From Papaver somniferum (Eukaryota; Streptophyta; Magnoliopsida; Ranunculales; Papaveraceae): a stretch of DNA of 64,000 nt. Below the pieces are notes generated by a model. That model did not search any database, was not told the DNA's origin, and saw only the letters and a program-made list of their open reading frames with translations. The DNA lies in the NCBI RefSeq assembly GCF_003573695.1, contig NC_039363.1, positions 162,766,747 to 162,830,746 on the forward strand, written 5' to 3'. Positions 11,261-24,263 of this stretch are shown here, one piece after another (position 1 is the first letter of the stretch; each line of letters starts with the position of its first letter). The position numbers were made by a program, and so were the translations under genes.

Positions 11261-12983
11261 ATTCCTTATTTTATAATTATTTTTCATCATCTCATGGTGT
11301 TTTCCTCAGTTTCGTCGAAACCCTAATTTTGGCATATTTTCTCGAATGGATGCTCGATTGCACGCCAGAAAATATCAAAATTCTCAGGACTGAGACGCGG
11401 AAGCCTTGGGGACACGAGGACGCTATCTTGACTGACTAAGATTGGCTCTTTGGCTCACGGAAGCCGGTCCCATCAATTTTCACAGTTTTGACCTAATTTG
11501 CACAATTGCTCGTATTAGGTCCAAAACTCTTCCAAACACTTTGGATTTTCATGAAGTGATCGTCAGGAGGTCACGTGACAACCCAGGGCCGGTTTCATGA
11601 CTCCATGGTCGGTCCCTCGCCTCGTCATAGTTAATTAGGTTTTCTCACCTAAGACGAGCATTTTGGATAAATGATTAAGCCAGCATTTAATCATTCTTCC
11701 ACCAACAAATCGTCAACTCTTCAGGAGTTCTTCGTATTTGCTCACGTGAGCATATGGATACTACATGGTTGATCCACGGTCCCATATAGTCGCTCCCTCC
11801 TTCTTCCTATGGTTAAACTTTTGACGAACCATGAATTGATCATCAATTAATCAAATTAGGGTTTCTGAATCCAAGGATCATCATTCCAGATTCCAACCTT
11901 AATAATTTTACGACGGCCTCGTGGTCGTTAATTTTATTAATTATGCTCGGTTCAACGACCAGTATTCTAATTAATATTTTTGGTACGCTGCCAATAATCC
12001 ATCAGATGAGCAACACATGCTCAGACGATCAAATATTCAACAATTCATCACATGAGCAACACTTGCTCAGATGATAAATATTTGATCAAACCAAGGAATA
12101 TTGGTTCAACAATCAATATTCAGCGATCCATCGAATGAGCAATACTTGCTCAAGTCATCGTAAGAACTATACCTCTGTCTCATTACATGTTCAACTCATG
12201 AGTCTCAGAACATCATGTTCAGCTCAGCAACTACATGGACTCATCGTCCCATCAAACCACGAAGTCATCAATTGACTAACATACCACGAGACGTCAATCG
12301 TGTCACTTTGGGGAGATATCACTTAGGGTTTTGGTCTTTCGGTCTACGGCACGTGTGTTCAAACACACGATGAAATGTGAGCAAGTCGTGCAATCAGTTG
12401 AAGGAATTCACGAGGTAGTGGGTGGAAAATCGACCAAGTCTTCACACGTTGAGCAACTGGTTTCAAACACGATCTCCACTTCCCCACTTCTTGATTCCAT
12501 CAACTGTCACACTTCATGGGATCATGGTGTCTAAAATTCCAGAATAATATAAATAAGTCTCTGAATCATGATTGAATCATCAGCATCATCAATATCATCA
12601 ATCTCACGTCTCATCGATAACACGAGATCATCAACTCATCAATTGAGCAACTACTCTCAATTGAGCAATTTCAATCATTCAGAGCTTATCATATTCAGAA
12701 TTCACACACCCACAATCTTTGATTACCATTGATTCTACACATTTCCCAGCTTCCCTCATACAGATCAACCCATCCTCTCTTGTGACCGAATTTACTTTGG
12801 AACGATCATTGTCTTGATTTAGGCCGGAGTACTACAGATTGATCTCTCGAATCTAAAGCACCCCCTTTGCAGCGGTGCATCTGTGTGAGGTTTAACATTT
12901 CACTCGGTTCGAGGAGTCTCCTCCGTACGGTCGTATCCTCAATTCCTTAAAAACCAGCAAATCGTTTTCCCCCATCTACAGAT

Positions 12984-13000
12984 TGGTGACCACAGTGGGA
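12984..13000 (+). other. Element 2 candidate primer binding site
   Basis: TGGTGACCACAGTGGGA begins three bases after the LTR end. By position this is the primer site. It matches the tRNA-Arg-type site of Ogre/Tat elements at about 11 of 17 bases as I recall that site, so the tRNA is not assigned with confidence. Confidence 0.5.
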
Positions 13001-13037
13001 GATCATTCTCTTGGTTGCAATCTCACAATTTCACAAG

Positions 13038-14541
13038 ATGGTTGATATCAGGTCAGGATCAGTTACTAATCCTAACACAAACCATGCTAGCAGTAGCAAC
13101 AACAACAATCGGAATATCCCGGAGACAATTCCGACCTCCAACACTGATGGTGGTGACGCTACTCCTCCTCACGCCGAAGGTCATCCACTGTCCGGACGAC
13201 ACCCTGAAGAAGTCAGAGAAGATCCACCGCCTACTATTGCTGATCTTATCAAAGCACAGGAGACTCTTGCAAAGAACCAGACTGACATGGATGCTACACA
13301 AAAGGAGCTGTATAATTATCTCAAAACTCTTACTGACAAGATGTCAGAGAAGACTCAAGAGAAGGGAAAGGAGAAGGAGAAATCGTCAGATGACGGTCCT
13401 GAAGTAATTCCAATTCATACATTAGAAGATGACGAAGTCCACAAAACTGCTGCAGACAACTCATCAGCGAAAGGATCACCGAATTTCATCACTCGCGAGG
13501 ATCTGGAGCACCTCTTAGAGAACCATGGAAAAGGCAAGACATCGCATGACCATCGTCATCAACCTCCTTATCCCGCCTCTATGCAGAGGATTCCGCTCCC
13601 CAAAAGTTACGTTTCTCCAATTTCACCTTGTATGATGGAACTGGCAATGCTCGGGAACATGTCTCTCGTTTTCTCGAAGCCTTGGGAGAACATGAACATA
13701 ATCATGTCGTCCACCTCAAGGAATTATCAAAATCTATGAAAGGCAGGGCATACACCTGGTATAACAGCATCACACCAGGGACCATCAACAATTTGTGAGA
13801 AATGGTTAACACATTTTATAGGAAATACTTCTTCGTGTCAGAACAAGTCACCCTCTCCGACCTTGGAAGAATGTTTCAGAGGGTCAGTGAAAATCCCAAT
13901 GATTATGTGAAAATGTTCAGAGTCCAAGCCCTGGATTATCATGACCAAAACGTCACGGAGCAACAACTGGTGGACTTGTGCATCAATGGCATGCTCCCGG
14001 TCTACAGAGCCTTGCTAGAAAACCTTCGATTCCAGATTTTCTCAGAACTTCACGAAGCTGCGAAGAGGTCGGCAACCACTGCACCCGCTCTTTTGGAAAC
14101 AGAAAAGTCTACAAAGACTGAAGATTCAAAAGACACTCGAGGAAGCAGGCGTCTGATCAACAAACAGTATAACCTGCAACCTTCAACAAATGTTCTCGCG
14201 GAAGGGAGTAAGCGAACCACAACACAAGCAGACTTCCTACACCCCCTTCAAAGACACACAAGAAGGAGAATTCGAAAATTCCTCCTCAGCATACGGAAGA
14301 TCCAGAAGCACCTGATTTTCCCTGTTCAATGGAAGAAGTTAATGAACTACTCGATGCCTGGATTCAAGACGGCGCAATCAAATTGCCTTATGACAAGAAG
14401 GAACCAACTGAGGAGGCCATGGAAAATCCTCGGTATTGTCGCTTCCATAGATACGTCAGCCATCCCACGAGTGATTGCAAAATTTTGAAGCGCATATTCA
14501 AAGAAAAGGTCGAATCAGGAGAGCTCAACCTGGGGACTTAA
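13038..14541 (+). pseudogene. Element 2 gag (frameshifted)
   Basis: ATG 13038 opens a low-complexity N-terminus (S/N/T rich, then a lysine/glutamate-rich KEKEK stretch). The conserved gag domain follows: LYDGTGNAREHV, then GRAYTWYNSI, then FYRKYFF. The reading frame shifts near 13620 and again near 14240, and TGA at 13796-13798 replaces the tryptophan expected in INNLW. The C-terminus holds a zinc-knuckle-like CRFHRYVSHPTSDCKIL motif typical of Tat gag. Gag ends in TAA (14539-14541), in the same frame as the following protease ORF. It would form virus-like particles and package RNA, but this copy cannot make a full protein without frame changes. Confidence 0.85.
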
Positions 14542-14544
14542 GGG

Positions 14545-15759
14545 GTGCACAAAAAACCCCTCCCAGTCAGAACTTTTACCATCTCCGAACCTCCCGTCAA
14601 GGAAACAGTCCAATCTATGTTCGAACATGTCTGCGAGCTGTTGTATCTTTCGAAAGCTCAAAGGAAATACATGTTTGCTGCACTGAACCACATCGTGTCC
14701 GGAAGACGTCCGCTGATCCAAGAGACTACCACCGTACCTTCAGCCACCGACACAGAAATGTATGACTGGAGACTGCTCACCACAGTGCACATTAAAGGAA
14801 ATGAGTTCAAGAGGGCGTTCATCGATGTTGGTACCGCCGTCAACATCATCCCTTTGAAGACTCTCAGAGTTGCTGGTATTACTCGATGGGAAGCCACCCA
14901 CGCTCCCATAGCAATCAGGGAACACGAAGGAATCTCCAGAAACGCATACGGCTTCATCACTCTCAAAATTACGGAAAGATCGATCTGCACTGAGGCCAAG
15001 TTTTTCATAATCCGGGAAGACCCTGGATACGACATGGTCCTTGGGGAAACTTGGATTCATGCTGAAAGGACAACGATGCCTTCGACACATCCTGTCATCG
15101 ACAAGGATTCCGAGTCGGAAGACGAAGCAGAGGATGCACCATCGTTTGAGTATCTGGAAGAAGTAAAAACTCTGATGGGACTTACGCAAGAACTTGGAGA
15201 TAATCCGCACACCTTTGTCAGAATGTTTCGAGCTCAGGCAAGTCTTATTCCTCCTCTTGCTCCAATATTACCAATGTTCAAATACGCTACTATGGTCCAG
15301 GGACTTCCCCCCATGAATAATTTAACAGTCATCAAAAGCTACGAGTGGGTGACTTCACCTCAGCAGTATTACATTCAATGGTTGGGTTCAGAACTTCTTC
15401 AAATCGGTCACTCCATCGAGTTTATTACTGAAGACTTGGTTAAGCATGATCAACACTATGTTGGATACTCTCTTCCGCGCGAGTGTCCATACGGTCCACA
15501 ATCGAGGAATTCCATCAAACAGGGAATTCCGAATCAGCGGAAGATATTCAAGGCACGATCGACCAAACCTAACAAGCTTCATGAAGGGCACCTGGTTCTC
15601 AAAGCAGTTCATCGCGATCTTCATTCTACAAGGAACTCCAATTGGGAAGGACCATTCATGGTCACTGAATCCGTGGCCGGAGGATACTACAAATTGACCA
15701 ACACAGATGGCAGAACCCTACCAGTAATTCACGAAAATTGGCTCAAGGCGTTTATCTGA
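14545..15759 (+). CDS. Element 2 protease fused to integrase C-terminal tail
   Basis: An open frame of 404 codons in the same frame as the end of gag, separated from it by one TAA and one codon. Residues about 90-170 resemble a retroviral aspartic protease, with FIDVGTAVNIIPL at the active site (D-x-G-T as in Tat elements) and DMVLGETW near the end. The last 65 residues, from HEGHLVLK through WEGPFMV and GGYYKL to NWLKAFI, are the C-terminal tail of a Tat integrase. RT, both RNase H domains and the integrase catalytic core, normally about 1000 residues, are missing between them. Residues about 216-232 (ELGDNPHTFVRMFRAQA) resemble the gag segment SENPNDYVKMFRVQA at 13886-13930, so part of the junction seems gag-derived. 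The frame is intact across the junction. Confidence 0.75.
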   Translation: MHKKPLPVRTFTISEPPVKETVQSMFEHVCELLYLSKAQRKYMFAALNHIVSGRRPLIQETTTVPSATDTEMYDWRLLTTVHIKGNEFKRAFIDVGTAVNIIPLKTLRVAGITRWEATHAPIAIREHEGISRNAYGFITLKITERSICTEAKFFIIREDPGYDMVLGETWIHAERTTMPSTHPVIDKDSESEDEAEDAPSFEYLEEVKTLMGLTQELGDNPHTFVRMFRAQASLIPPLAPILPMFKYATMVQGLPPMNNLTVIKSYEWVTSPQQYYIQWLGSELLQIGHSIEFITEDLVKHDQHYVGYSLPRECPYGPQSRNSIKQGIPNQRKIFKARSTKPNKLHEGHLVLKAVHRDLHSTRNSNWEGPFMVTESVAGGYYKLTNTDGRTLPVIHENWLKAFI

Positions 15760-16029
15760 AATTATTGGACATTTAAGGTATTGGGCGTTTGAAGCACTCA
15801 TGGTGCTGGGATTTAACATTTAGGATTTTTTTTCATTTGTATTTCAATTCCTCCAAAACATTTGCAATACTTGCAATCAGTATTTGAATTCAGCAATTTA
15901 TCAAAATTCAGTTCATATTTCGTAAAAGAAAATCTCTATCAAATCTACAAGAAAATCCTCAACCATCAGTCAATCCAAAACCATCTAAATATCAAAAACC
16001 CAAGAATAAACCTCACATCTCTCATAAAT

Positions 16030-19000
16030 TCATAAGTTCAAGAGATCAACAAGAAAAGACTTTCGCTCATCAACATCCTTCAAGATTTGCAAAGCCGCCC
16101 TCTCCTTGTTCAACTCCTCGGTCAACTTGGAAATCTTGTCCTCCTTCTCCTTCACAACATCGTTCGGAAAGGGTATGTTCTTCTCACATGAATCCTTGAT
16201 AACGTTTATTTGCTTACGAAGCCATTTCACGTTGAGGCCAAGTCTTTCTGAAAATTCTCCAAGTGAAACTCCCAATCAAAGAGTATATCTGGAGTCACGG
16301 TATTCCTGGGTTTCGTATGCATATCACTCATGACAAGCAAGATAACGCCTACTTGCATGATTAAAGCATAAGCACGCCCAGGGTTCCCGTCAACGATCAT
16401 ATGGCCGAACTTCTTCCATATCGTCTCATACAAGCGTGCATGTCCAATGGGAACGCTGAATCCACCGACCAGTTCGTGATACGGGAGTGAAGTGTTAAAG
16501 GTAGGATCGAAAGCGACCCCTGCAATTGGATATTCATACCCTATTATATGGTTCTCGGTCACTGGAGTGGCTCCCATGACTAAAGCAACAGTTCCTTCGG
16601 TATTCTCCACTGCTGCCTCGGTTTCTTCTATCACTGAGGCAACAACCATCTGGGTTTCCATAACAGCAGTAGCGACTCTCATGGCCTTGGAATACAGGGA
16701 TGGTTGTCTCTTCATCAATAACTACGGAATGGTTAGGGTTATCATCGTTGGCTCCAGCATCCTCAACTTCGGTATTTAGCACCTAATACGAAGATTACCT
16801 GAGGTTAGAGTCACGAATCCAAAGGAGATTATGAAACACAGTATACCAACAAGGCAACATCATCAAGGTTCATCATACTACATTCAAGGCACGAGCAAAT
16901 AACATGAAAGTCATGAAAACACATTTTACGATGAGTCCGTCTGAAGAAACTGAACTCTGCCCTGTACTAGGAGACGAACTGGGAGAAATCTACAAGGAAT
17001 CCAACGATGGTTCATATGCCATTCTCTTCATATGAATGTCCTCTATGACATGTCAAAATTTCATGACAATCCAATGAACGAGCGGGTAGATGTGGCCAAA
17101 ATATCAAGTGATGCTCAATCTGAAAAATTTCTGGAAGTCTCCTGGAAGTTTACTATTTCGCCTTTTTCGGGCTCTGAACATGCTCAAAACTTAAAATCTT
17201 CTTTTAGAAAGCTTGGAAATTTTCCGGGCTTGAATTTTCACATGCAGATCATCAAAATCCGACTCCGTACGAAGATTCTACAGCGTTTCTACTAAAAAGC
17301 TGTGTTCTGAATTTTCTGACGACAAAATTCGACTAAGTTTTCACATATTCACATGGGTTCTCATTCATTCATTTACAAGTCAGAACTTTTATACTTCTAT
17401 GAAGAATGTACAAGATATATACTTACTTGAGGAATCTCCAAAGTGTCCAAGGGGTTGGAATTGTCCACATCAACGACAAGAGGAACATCACTTCCATCCG
17501 GCTCCGATCCTTGGGAATTACCTCAATTCCTATTCCCAGAGGATGATTGAGTTCCAGAATTCTCCATCTCCATGACGACATCCGCCTGTACATTTCCTTT
17601 ACAATCAATATTTTCATCTATGAAGCACCCTATTTGAACATGTGAAGAAATACTTACAGTTTCTTCGTCACTCAAATCAGCGATTGCTTGTTCAGTAGCA
17701 GAAAATTGAAGACCTTCAAGACTTAATGGAATAAAATTCTGCAACAAAATTAACAACGTTGGCTTCATGATTCTAATGCTAATAACAATGAAAGTCACAG
17801 TGAGAAATATTGGGAACTCACCAAAGCACCAACTGGGGACTTTACGGCATTAGGTAACAACTTATAACCTTTATGCCTGCCTTCTCCGCCATGAATAACC
17901 GCCTCAGTGTCTGAGAAATCCACACCGATTCGAGGTCGTATATTACGACCGTCCTGTGGTGAAATCCAGTAATATAATCATAATACAATTCTTATAATTG
18001 CGTGAAGATTATATGAAGAAATATACCTGAGAGCATCCTGGAGACGACTTTCGTTTATCACCAGAAAGATACTTCAATCTTGGTCGACTGGAAATCATCT
18101 CAGCCGAAGGAAGATCCTTGAATGGAGGTCTGGGAAATCTTACAAAGCCACGCAAACGCCCAAGTTGCTGATCCCAGAATTCTACATAACCTTGGGTTAC
18201 ATAGGCGAATCTATCAGAACCAGGAAACCAGTATCTACTCCCTTCCACGTGAGTATGATCCAAATGAGTCCTGAGTTGCTCAACTGATGGCTTCCTTCTC
18301 CGTATGGTTGGAACACACTGATCCATACCCATTTGTCGAGCTGCTCTATCAATATTGTACTTCTCCACTGAAAGCTCTCCAAACATGACTGATAGCAAAT
18401 GACCAGGAGTGCAACTCAACATGAAAGATATTTCGCCATCACTCAGATGCACACCAGACGCCAAACTCGTGCCTTCTCCAGTATTGAAAGTCATCGGCTG
18501 AGAAACATAATCAGGGACTGACACCCACGGGTGAAAATTGAACTCAGATTCTTCATCTAACACACAATAAAACGTATTTTAGAACGAGGCTGCTTGGTGG
18601 ACCAACGCATGATCCTAGCATTATCTTTCTCAGGGAAAGTATGGCGCGCATCAGTATTCGGTCCTTGCAGAACATTACGTGGAGTAAGTGCATAATTCTT
18701 AAAATGCTCCCACATCAAAGCTTGAAGAAACTCGTGTTGGCATAACACTCAATCTTCATAGAGTCGTTAGAAACACTGGAGTCTATAACCAAGGATTCCA
18801 GGTTGTAATACAAGGAGCCTAAGAATAAACTACCTATCGGAAGTTGCTCACCTTGAGCCATCTTAATAGCAAAGGGAATCACAAAAGGCTTCAACAAGTT
18901 TCCACTGTCTTCAAAAATGTCTCTGGACGACCATAAACATAAGAAAGCAGCAATGGGTAACATACCGTCGATGGGTTTATCAGAATCCTCGTCTTTGGGC

Positions 19001-19708
19001 CACCAGTGTGTCAACCAGGAAGCATAGCATCCTTTACTACCAGCCTTATTCGCTTTCTCCATTGCAGTTGTCAAGACATGAGAAACGACGGTCTCCTCAT
19101 CTGAAAGATCCCCAGGAATATTTCCTGTGATCGGGAGATGCATCAGAGCTGCCACGTCTTCCAAGGTAATGGTAAACTCTCCCCATCTACATATGAAAGT
19201 GTGAGTTGGGAATGCACCAGCGAGCAAACAGAGCAACAATACCACTTGCGTCATGATAAATGAACAACTCTCCTGAAGCTTGAATAGCTCTCGTCACCTG
19301 CGCCTGGTCGAGCATAGTCATCACATGAGGAAAACCCAACATATGCCTCGCCCAGCCGGCAAATTTCTCCAAAGGTCGTCGAGAAAGCTTAAACTATATG
19401 ATTGATGAGGAAAAGACCCCTCGTTCAAGGAAAAATCGAATCACTGTCTTAGGAGTCACCAACTTCTTCTGAGTAACAGTTCTGGGATTTATCAAAAGAC
19501 GATACACTGGGGATTTCAAATGTTGCTCAGCTCCTGGGATATCTTTTTCAAAGAATGCATCATCTATGTTCGGGACATTCTTAATCCCAGGGATTTCGTC
19601 TTCGTCTCCCCCAACATAAGTTTCATCCATGCATGTCTCATCTCTGGAGATACCATCATCAACGCACATCTCTTCCCTCGAGGCGTCGTCAGCTTGGGAA
19701 TTGGACAT
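16030..19708 (-). pseudogene. Antisense plant mobile domain (PMD) gene, right copy, degenerate
   Basis: Runs opposite to gag-pol. Proposed exons: 19708 to about 18575, about 18563-18027, 17953-17822, 17738-17658, 17585-17427 and 16782-16030. The internal introns have GT..AG ends (for example CAG|GTATAT at 18027/18026 and ACT|GTAAGT at 17658/17657). PMD signatures in order are GWARHMLGFPHV, RWGEFTITLEDVAALMHLP, FLQALMWEHF, CTPGHLLSVMFG and RAARQMGMDQ. The last exon ends in a lysine/glutamate coiled coil (KEKEDKISKLTEELNKE). Damage: TAG near 19393, a 1-bp insertion near 19206, shifts near 18735 and 18575, TGA in exon 5 and two shifts in exon 6. Cellular PMD proteins (MAIN, MAIL1) support silencing and genome stability; the transposon-borne role is unknown. 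Confidence 0.8.
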
Positions 19709-21176
19709 CTTTGCTAAGTAGCTGAAAAGGTTCACACTACATTCTACTTTAGTATGCCGTCCAGATATAAATCAAGGAAATACAAGAAAAAAATGGTAAC
19801 TCTTAACTCTTACCTTTTACACTTCCACTAACAATGGTGATAGTAATACTAGAGTTAACACCTCAAAATCGTTCGTCTCTTCGAAAACTGCAAAAACGAA
19901 ACTTTATTTAATTTCCGAAACTGATTTTTCATGAAATCACGGACACAATTTTCATAATGTGAACATTCACACAACTGACCTATGAAGTTTACAACAATAA
20001 ATTATTTCATCATAAATATATAGTCTATCTTCGAAGGTTCCTTAAAACCCACGTTTTTGGTTTTTCAAAAAAAAGCGGCAATTAATGCAACTTGCATACA
20101 TAAACTCTCCAGGATTTTATTTAATGAAAACAAACTCATGAAAATAAAAAATATCATCATATTTTGCACAATATATGTCATGGCTGCATATACAAATATA
20201 ATTTTTTTTTTATTTTTCCTTCGTATCGTCGTTATTTGTCTTTAAAACGAAGGTTTATTTTAAAAAATATTGTGAAAGCTCACATCTCATACATATGATA
20301 AAGTTTTGTATTTAAATGAAAGCTCATAAGCAAAATTTTATCACTGGACACAAGTTAATCATCCATATTTTCCTTCGTGTCATCGTTATTTGTCTTTAAA
20401 ACGAAGGATTATTCCGATTTCATGAAAATTCACTTGTTTTATGATGAAACCTTGATATATATGAAAGCTCATACACTAAGTTTTATCACTGGACCTAGGT
20501 TCATATTAAAAAAAATCTCTCCTAAATCAGGGATTATAGTTAGTTTTCTAAACTAACGATCGAACGAACATACGATTTCAAAAACGAGGGTTTTTTCATA
20601 AAACTCACACTAATATACACACATGCATATATAAACTCAAGCATGAACAATTCATGAAAATCATAACATCAGCAAACAAAAAAAAATAAAAAATTCGTGC
20701 ACCTGCCGGCGCCGACCGGAAGTTGGCCGGCGGTGGCTACGGCCGTCGGTCGGACGGAGGTGCTCCGACGAATTTTTTCTGCTTCTTTCTCTGGCGACGT
20801 GAAGGTGATGAAGTAAAGGGAGCTACTGGTCGTGGAAAATAATAAAAAAAGAAGGTATTAATTCCCTTTTATACTAATTTTTATTTCCAAAACCTAATTT
20901 TACAAGGTTTCCTTATTGGGCTCGGCCCGCAAATCCTAAACGACGATGGTCCCATCATCCAAACCAGCGGTTCAACACCAATTTATGCTAATAAAACGAT
21001 GCTCGAATCATGACATTGAAGCCTTCATCAAGTCGTGGTTTGCTCATGCTCTCTAAATCCGGTAACATCTCAGCTTACGACTAAGTTCAATTACTGGTAT
21101 TATTATTTATGGCCGGAAAATCACCATTTAATGCTGACTGAGGAACACAACTTTCCTCAGTAAGAAGGGGACTTAA
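19709..21176. other. Element 2 non-coding internal 3' region (right copy)
   Basis: Counterpart of 7773-9241, with the same two CCTTCGT-type repeat units and GCCGGC-rich patch (20700-20770). It ends in the purine-rich AGAAGGGGACTTAA just before the LTR. Confidence 0.6.
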
Positions 21177-24100
21177 TGTAGATGGTGGATTTTCGACAAA
21201 GGATAAATTCGTAAACTCATAATTATACGAAGCTCTGATTCAGCAATCAGACGTGAGTATCGAGACACGGGTCTCTCATCGAATTCTCAACGGAGAGTAC
21301 TTTCTCTCAGAGTACATGTAGATATGCAGTCTCACGACTGGACAACGGCATATCTCATGAATACTGAATACTTTCAGTGATTATTTCTATATAGCATCAC
21401 GAGATGGACGGCTCCTAGACAGCTTGCTCTGCTAGTATAGAGCGATGACGTCTTCAGGAACAAACAACAAGTTTACCCTGACTATATAAAGGATATGACT
21501 TACTGGCAAGCTCGTATCAGGATAATTAATGCTCCTAGACAGCTTGCTCTGCTAGTATAGAGCCACAAAGTTAATTATTCCTAATTGCAATCGCTCCTAT
21601 TCCATGGTCGAATCCACGACTGGTCCCATGGAATGACAATAACAATTGTTCTGATTCTATGATCGAATCCATGACTTGATCCCATAGAATAGCAATAACT
21701 ATATTATCTCATTACTCCGATTTCATGATCGAATCCACAACTGGTCTCATAAATGGTAATAGATAAACCTTAATTACTCCGATTTTTATGGTCGAATCTA
21801 CGATCCCATGGAATCATAATGCTCACTTTATTATTCTGAATTCGTAGTCGAATCCTCGGCTGATCCTATGAATTAATAATAAACATCTTATTACTCAATT
21901 TTGTGAATTATTCTCCACTGAATTCCACAATTAGTAATAAATAATCAACAACCGGGCGTCCGAGCGACCTTTAAGCAAGCCCCGATTCAAATGGTGAAGG
22001 TGTATTCAACGATGATACACTAACAGTCACCGCACGAACGAGTATTTCAAAAATACAACGAAACAATGAACCTGTGCAAAATAGAGAAGAAAATAATAAA
22101 TAATTGAAAATATTGAAACTTGTGGGACCGGGCCTTGGTCGGCCGGCCATGTCCTAGCCGGTCCCACACACCCCTTTGTTTTATTATTTTATTATTAGTT
22201 TTCCTTGAATTCATCAAATTCCTTGATTTCATGGTATTTCTCTCAAATTAGAAAAAATTCCCTCAAATCATCAAAAATACCTAAAAAATATTAAAAAATT
22301 AGGGAAACTCGTGGGACTGGGCCCTAGCCGGCCGGCCATGCCTTCCACGGTCCCACACGCTCTTATTTTTATTATTTTAATATTTTTTGCTTCCTTGAAC
22401 TCATGAAAACTCCTTCAATTCATGAAAACTCCCAAAATTCATCAAATTTCTCAAAATTCATGAATTTTTCTTAAAATCATCAAAATATTATAAAATTAAG
22501 GAAAAGGCACCACGAGACCGTGGTCATGACCGGACGACCATGCCTTGACCACGGCGGTCCCACGCCTCCTCATTCCTTATTGTATAATTATTTTTCATCA
22601 TCTCATGGTGTTTTCCTCAGTTTCGTCGAAACCCTAATTTTGGCATATTTTCTCGAATGGATGCTCGATTGCACGCCAGAAAATATCAAAATTCTCAGGA
22701 CTGAGACACGGACGCCTTTGGGACAGGAGCACGCTATCTTGACCGACCAAGATTGTCTCTTTGGCTCACGGAAGCCGGTCCCATCAATTTTCACAGTTTA
22801 GACCTAATTTGCACAATTGCTCGTTTTAGGTCCAAAACTCTTCCAAACACTTTGGATTTTCATGAAGTGATCGTCAGGCGGTCACGTGACAACCCAGGGC
22901 CGATTTCATGACTCCATGGTTGGTCCCTCGCCTCGTCATAATTAATTAGGTTTTCTCACCTAAAACGAGCATTTTGGATAAATGATTAAGCCAGCATTTA
23001 ATCATTCTTCCACCAACAAATCGTCAATTCTTCAGGAGTTCTTCGTATTTGCTCACGTGAGCATATGGATACTACATGGTTGATCCACGGTCCCATATGA
23101 TCGCTCCCTCCTTCGTCCTATGGTTATTTCTGACGAACCATGAATTGATCATCAATTGATCAAATTAGGGTTTCTGAATCCAAGGATCATCATTCCAGAT
23201 TCCAACCTTAATAATTTTACGACGGCCTCGTGGTCCTTAATTTTATTAATTATGCTCGGTTCAACGACCAGTATTCTAATTAATATTTTTGGTACGCTGC
23301 CAATAATCCATCAGATGAGCAACACATGCTCAGCCGATCAAATATTCAACAATTCATCACATGAGCAACACTTGCTCAGCTAATAAATATTTGCTCAAAC
23401 CAAGGAATATTGGTTCAACAATCAATATTCAACGATCCATCGAATGATCAATACTTTCTCACTACATCGTAAGAATTATACCTCTGTCTCATGACATGTT
23501 CAACTCAGCAACTACATGGACTCATCGTCCCATCAAACCACGAAGTCATCAATTGACTAACATACCACGAGACGTCAATCGTGTCACTTTGGGGGGGTAT
23601 CACTTAGGGTTTTGGTCTGGCGGTCTACGGCACGTGTGTTCAAACACACGATGAAATGTGAGCAAGTCGTGCAATCAGTTGAAGGAATTCACGAGGTAGT
23701 GGGTGGAAAATCGACCAAGTCTCCACACGTTGAGAAACTGGTTTCAAACACGATCTCCACTTCCCCACTCCTTGATTCCATCAACTGTCACACTTCATGG
23801 GATCATGGTGTCTAAAATTACAGCAATATAAATAAGTCTCTGAATCATGATTGAATCATCAGCATCATCAATATCATCAATCTCACGTATCATCGACAAC
23901 ACGAGATCATCAACTCATCAATTGAGCAACTACTCTCAATTGAGAAATTTCAATCATTCAGAGCTTATCATATTCAGAATTCACACACCCACAATCTTTG
24001 ATTACCATTGATTCTACACATTTCCCAGCTTCCCTCCTACAGATCAACCCATCCTCTCTTGTGACCGAATTTACTCTGGAACGGTCATCGTCTTGATTTA

Positions 24101-24259
24101 GGCCGGAGTACTACAGATTGATCTCTCTAATCTAAAGCACCCCCTTTGCAGCGGTGCATCTGTGTGAGGTTTAACATTTCGCTCGGTTCGAGGAGTATCC
24201 TCCGTACGGTCGTCTCCTCAATTCCTTAAAAACCAGCAAATCGTTTTTCCCCATCTACA
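21177..24259 (+). repeat. Element 2 right (3') LTR, 3.1 kb
   Basis: TGTAGATGG...CCATCTACA. It carries fewer hairpin units than the left LTR and only one copy of the 52-bp repeat. It is followed by GGTATGGCTTCACAATCC, which matches an internal part of the LTR-like repeat at 45827, so the flank is older repeat DNA. Confidence 0.85.
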
Positions 24260-24263
24260 GGTA

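Larger units (their letters stand above)
9242..12980 (+). repeat. Element 2 LTR (left / shared), 3.7 kb
   Basis: TGTAGAT...ATCTACA. It is about 650 bp longer than the right LTR, mainly because of extra hairpin-repeat units and a 52-bp duplication. Point differences to the right LTR are about 2-3% over the first 165 bp by eye. No long ORF is credible inside. Confidence 0.85.
7153..24259 (+). mobile_element. Element 2: Tat-type LTR retrotransposon array (internal - LTR - internal - LTR)
   Basis: The segment 7153-12980 is repeated at 19087-24259. The true LTRs start TGTAGAT and end ATCTACA (9242-12980 and 21177-24259), a perfect terminal inverted repeat. The sequence left of the first LTR (7153-9241) is the same internal 3' region that precedes the second LTR (19087-21176). 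This arrangement, with a shared middle LTR, is what unequal recombination between LTRs would give. The internal part holds gag, a protease/integrase-tail ORF on the plus strand and a PMD gene on the minus strand. RT, RNase H and the integrase core are absent, so the element is non-autonomous. The gag, zinc-knuckle-like motif and integrase tail are of Tat/Ogre type. Confidence 0.85.

Noticed and set aside
14539..14541. Programmed readthrough of the TAA between gag and protease in element 2
   Set aside because: The frames do agree, but gag already has other stops and shifts, so a simple mutation is as likely. No readthrough context can be judged from one copy.
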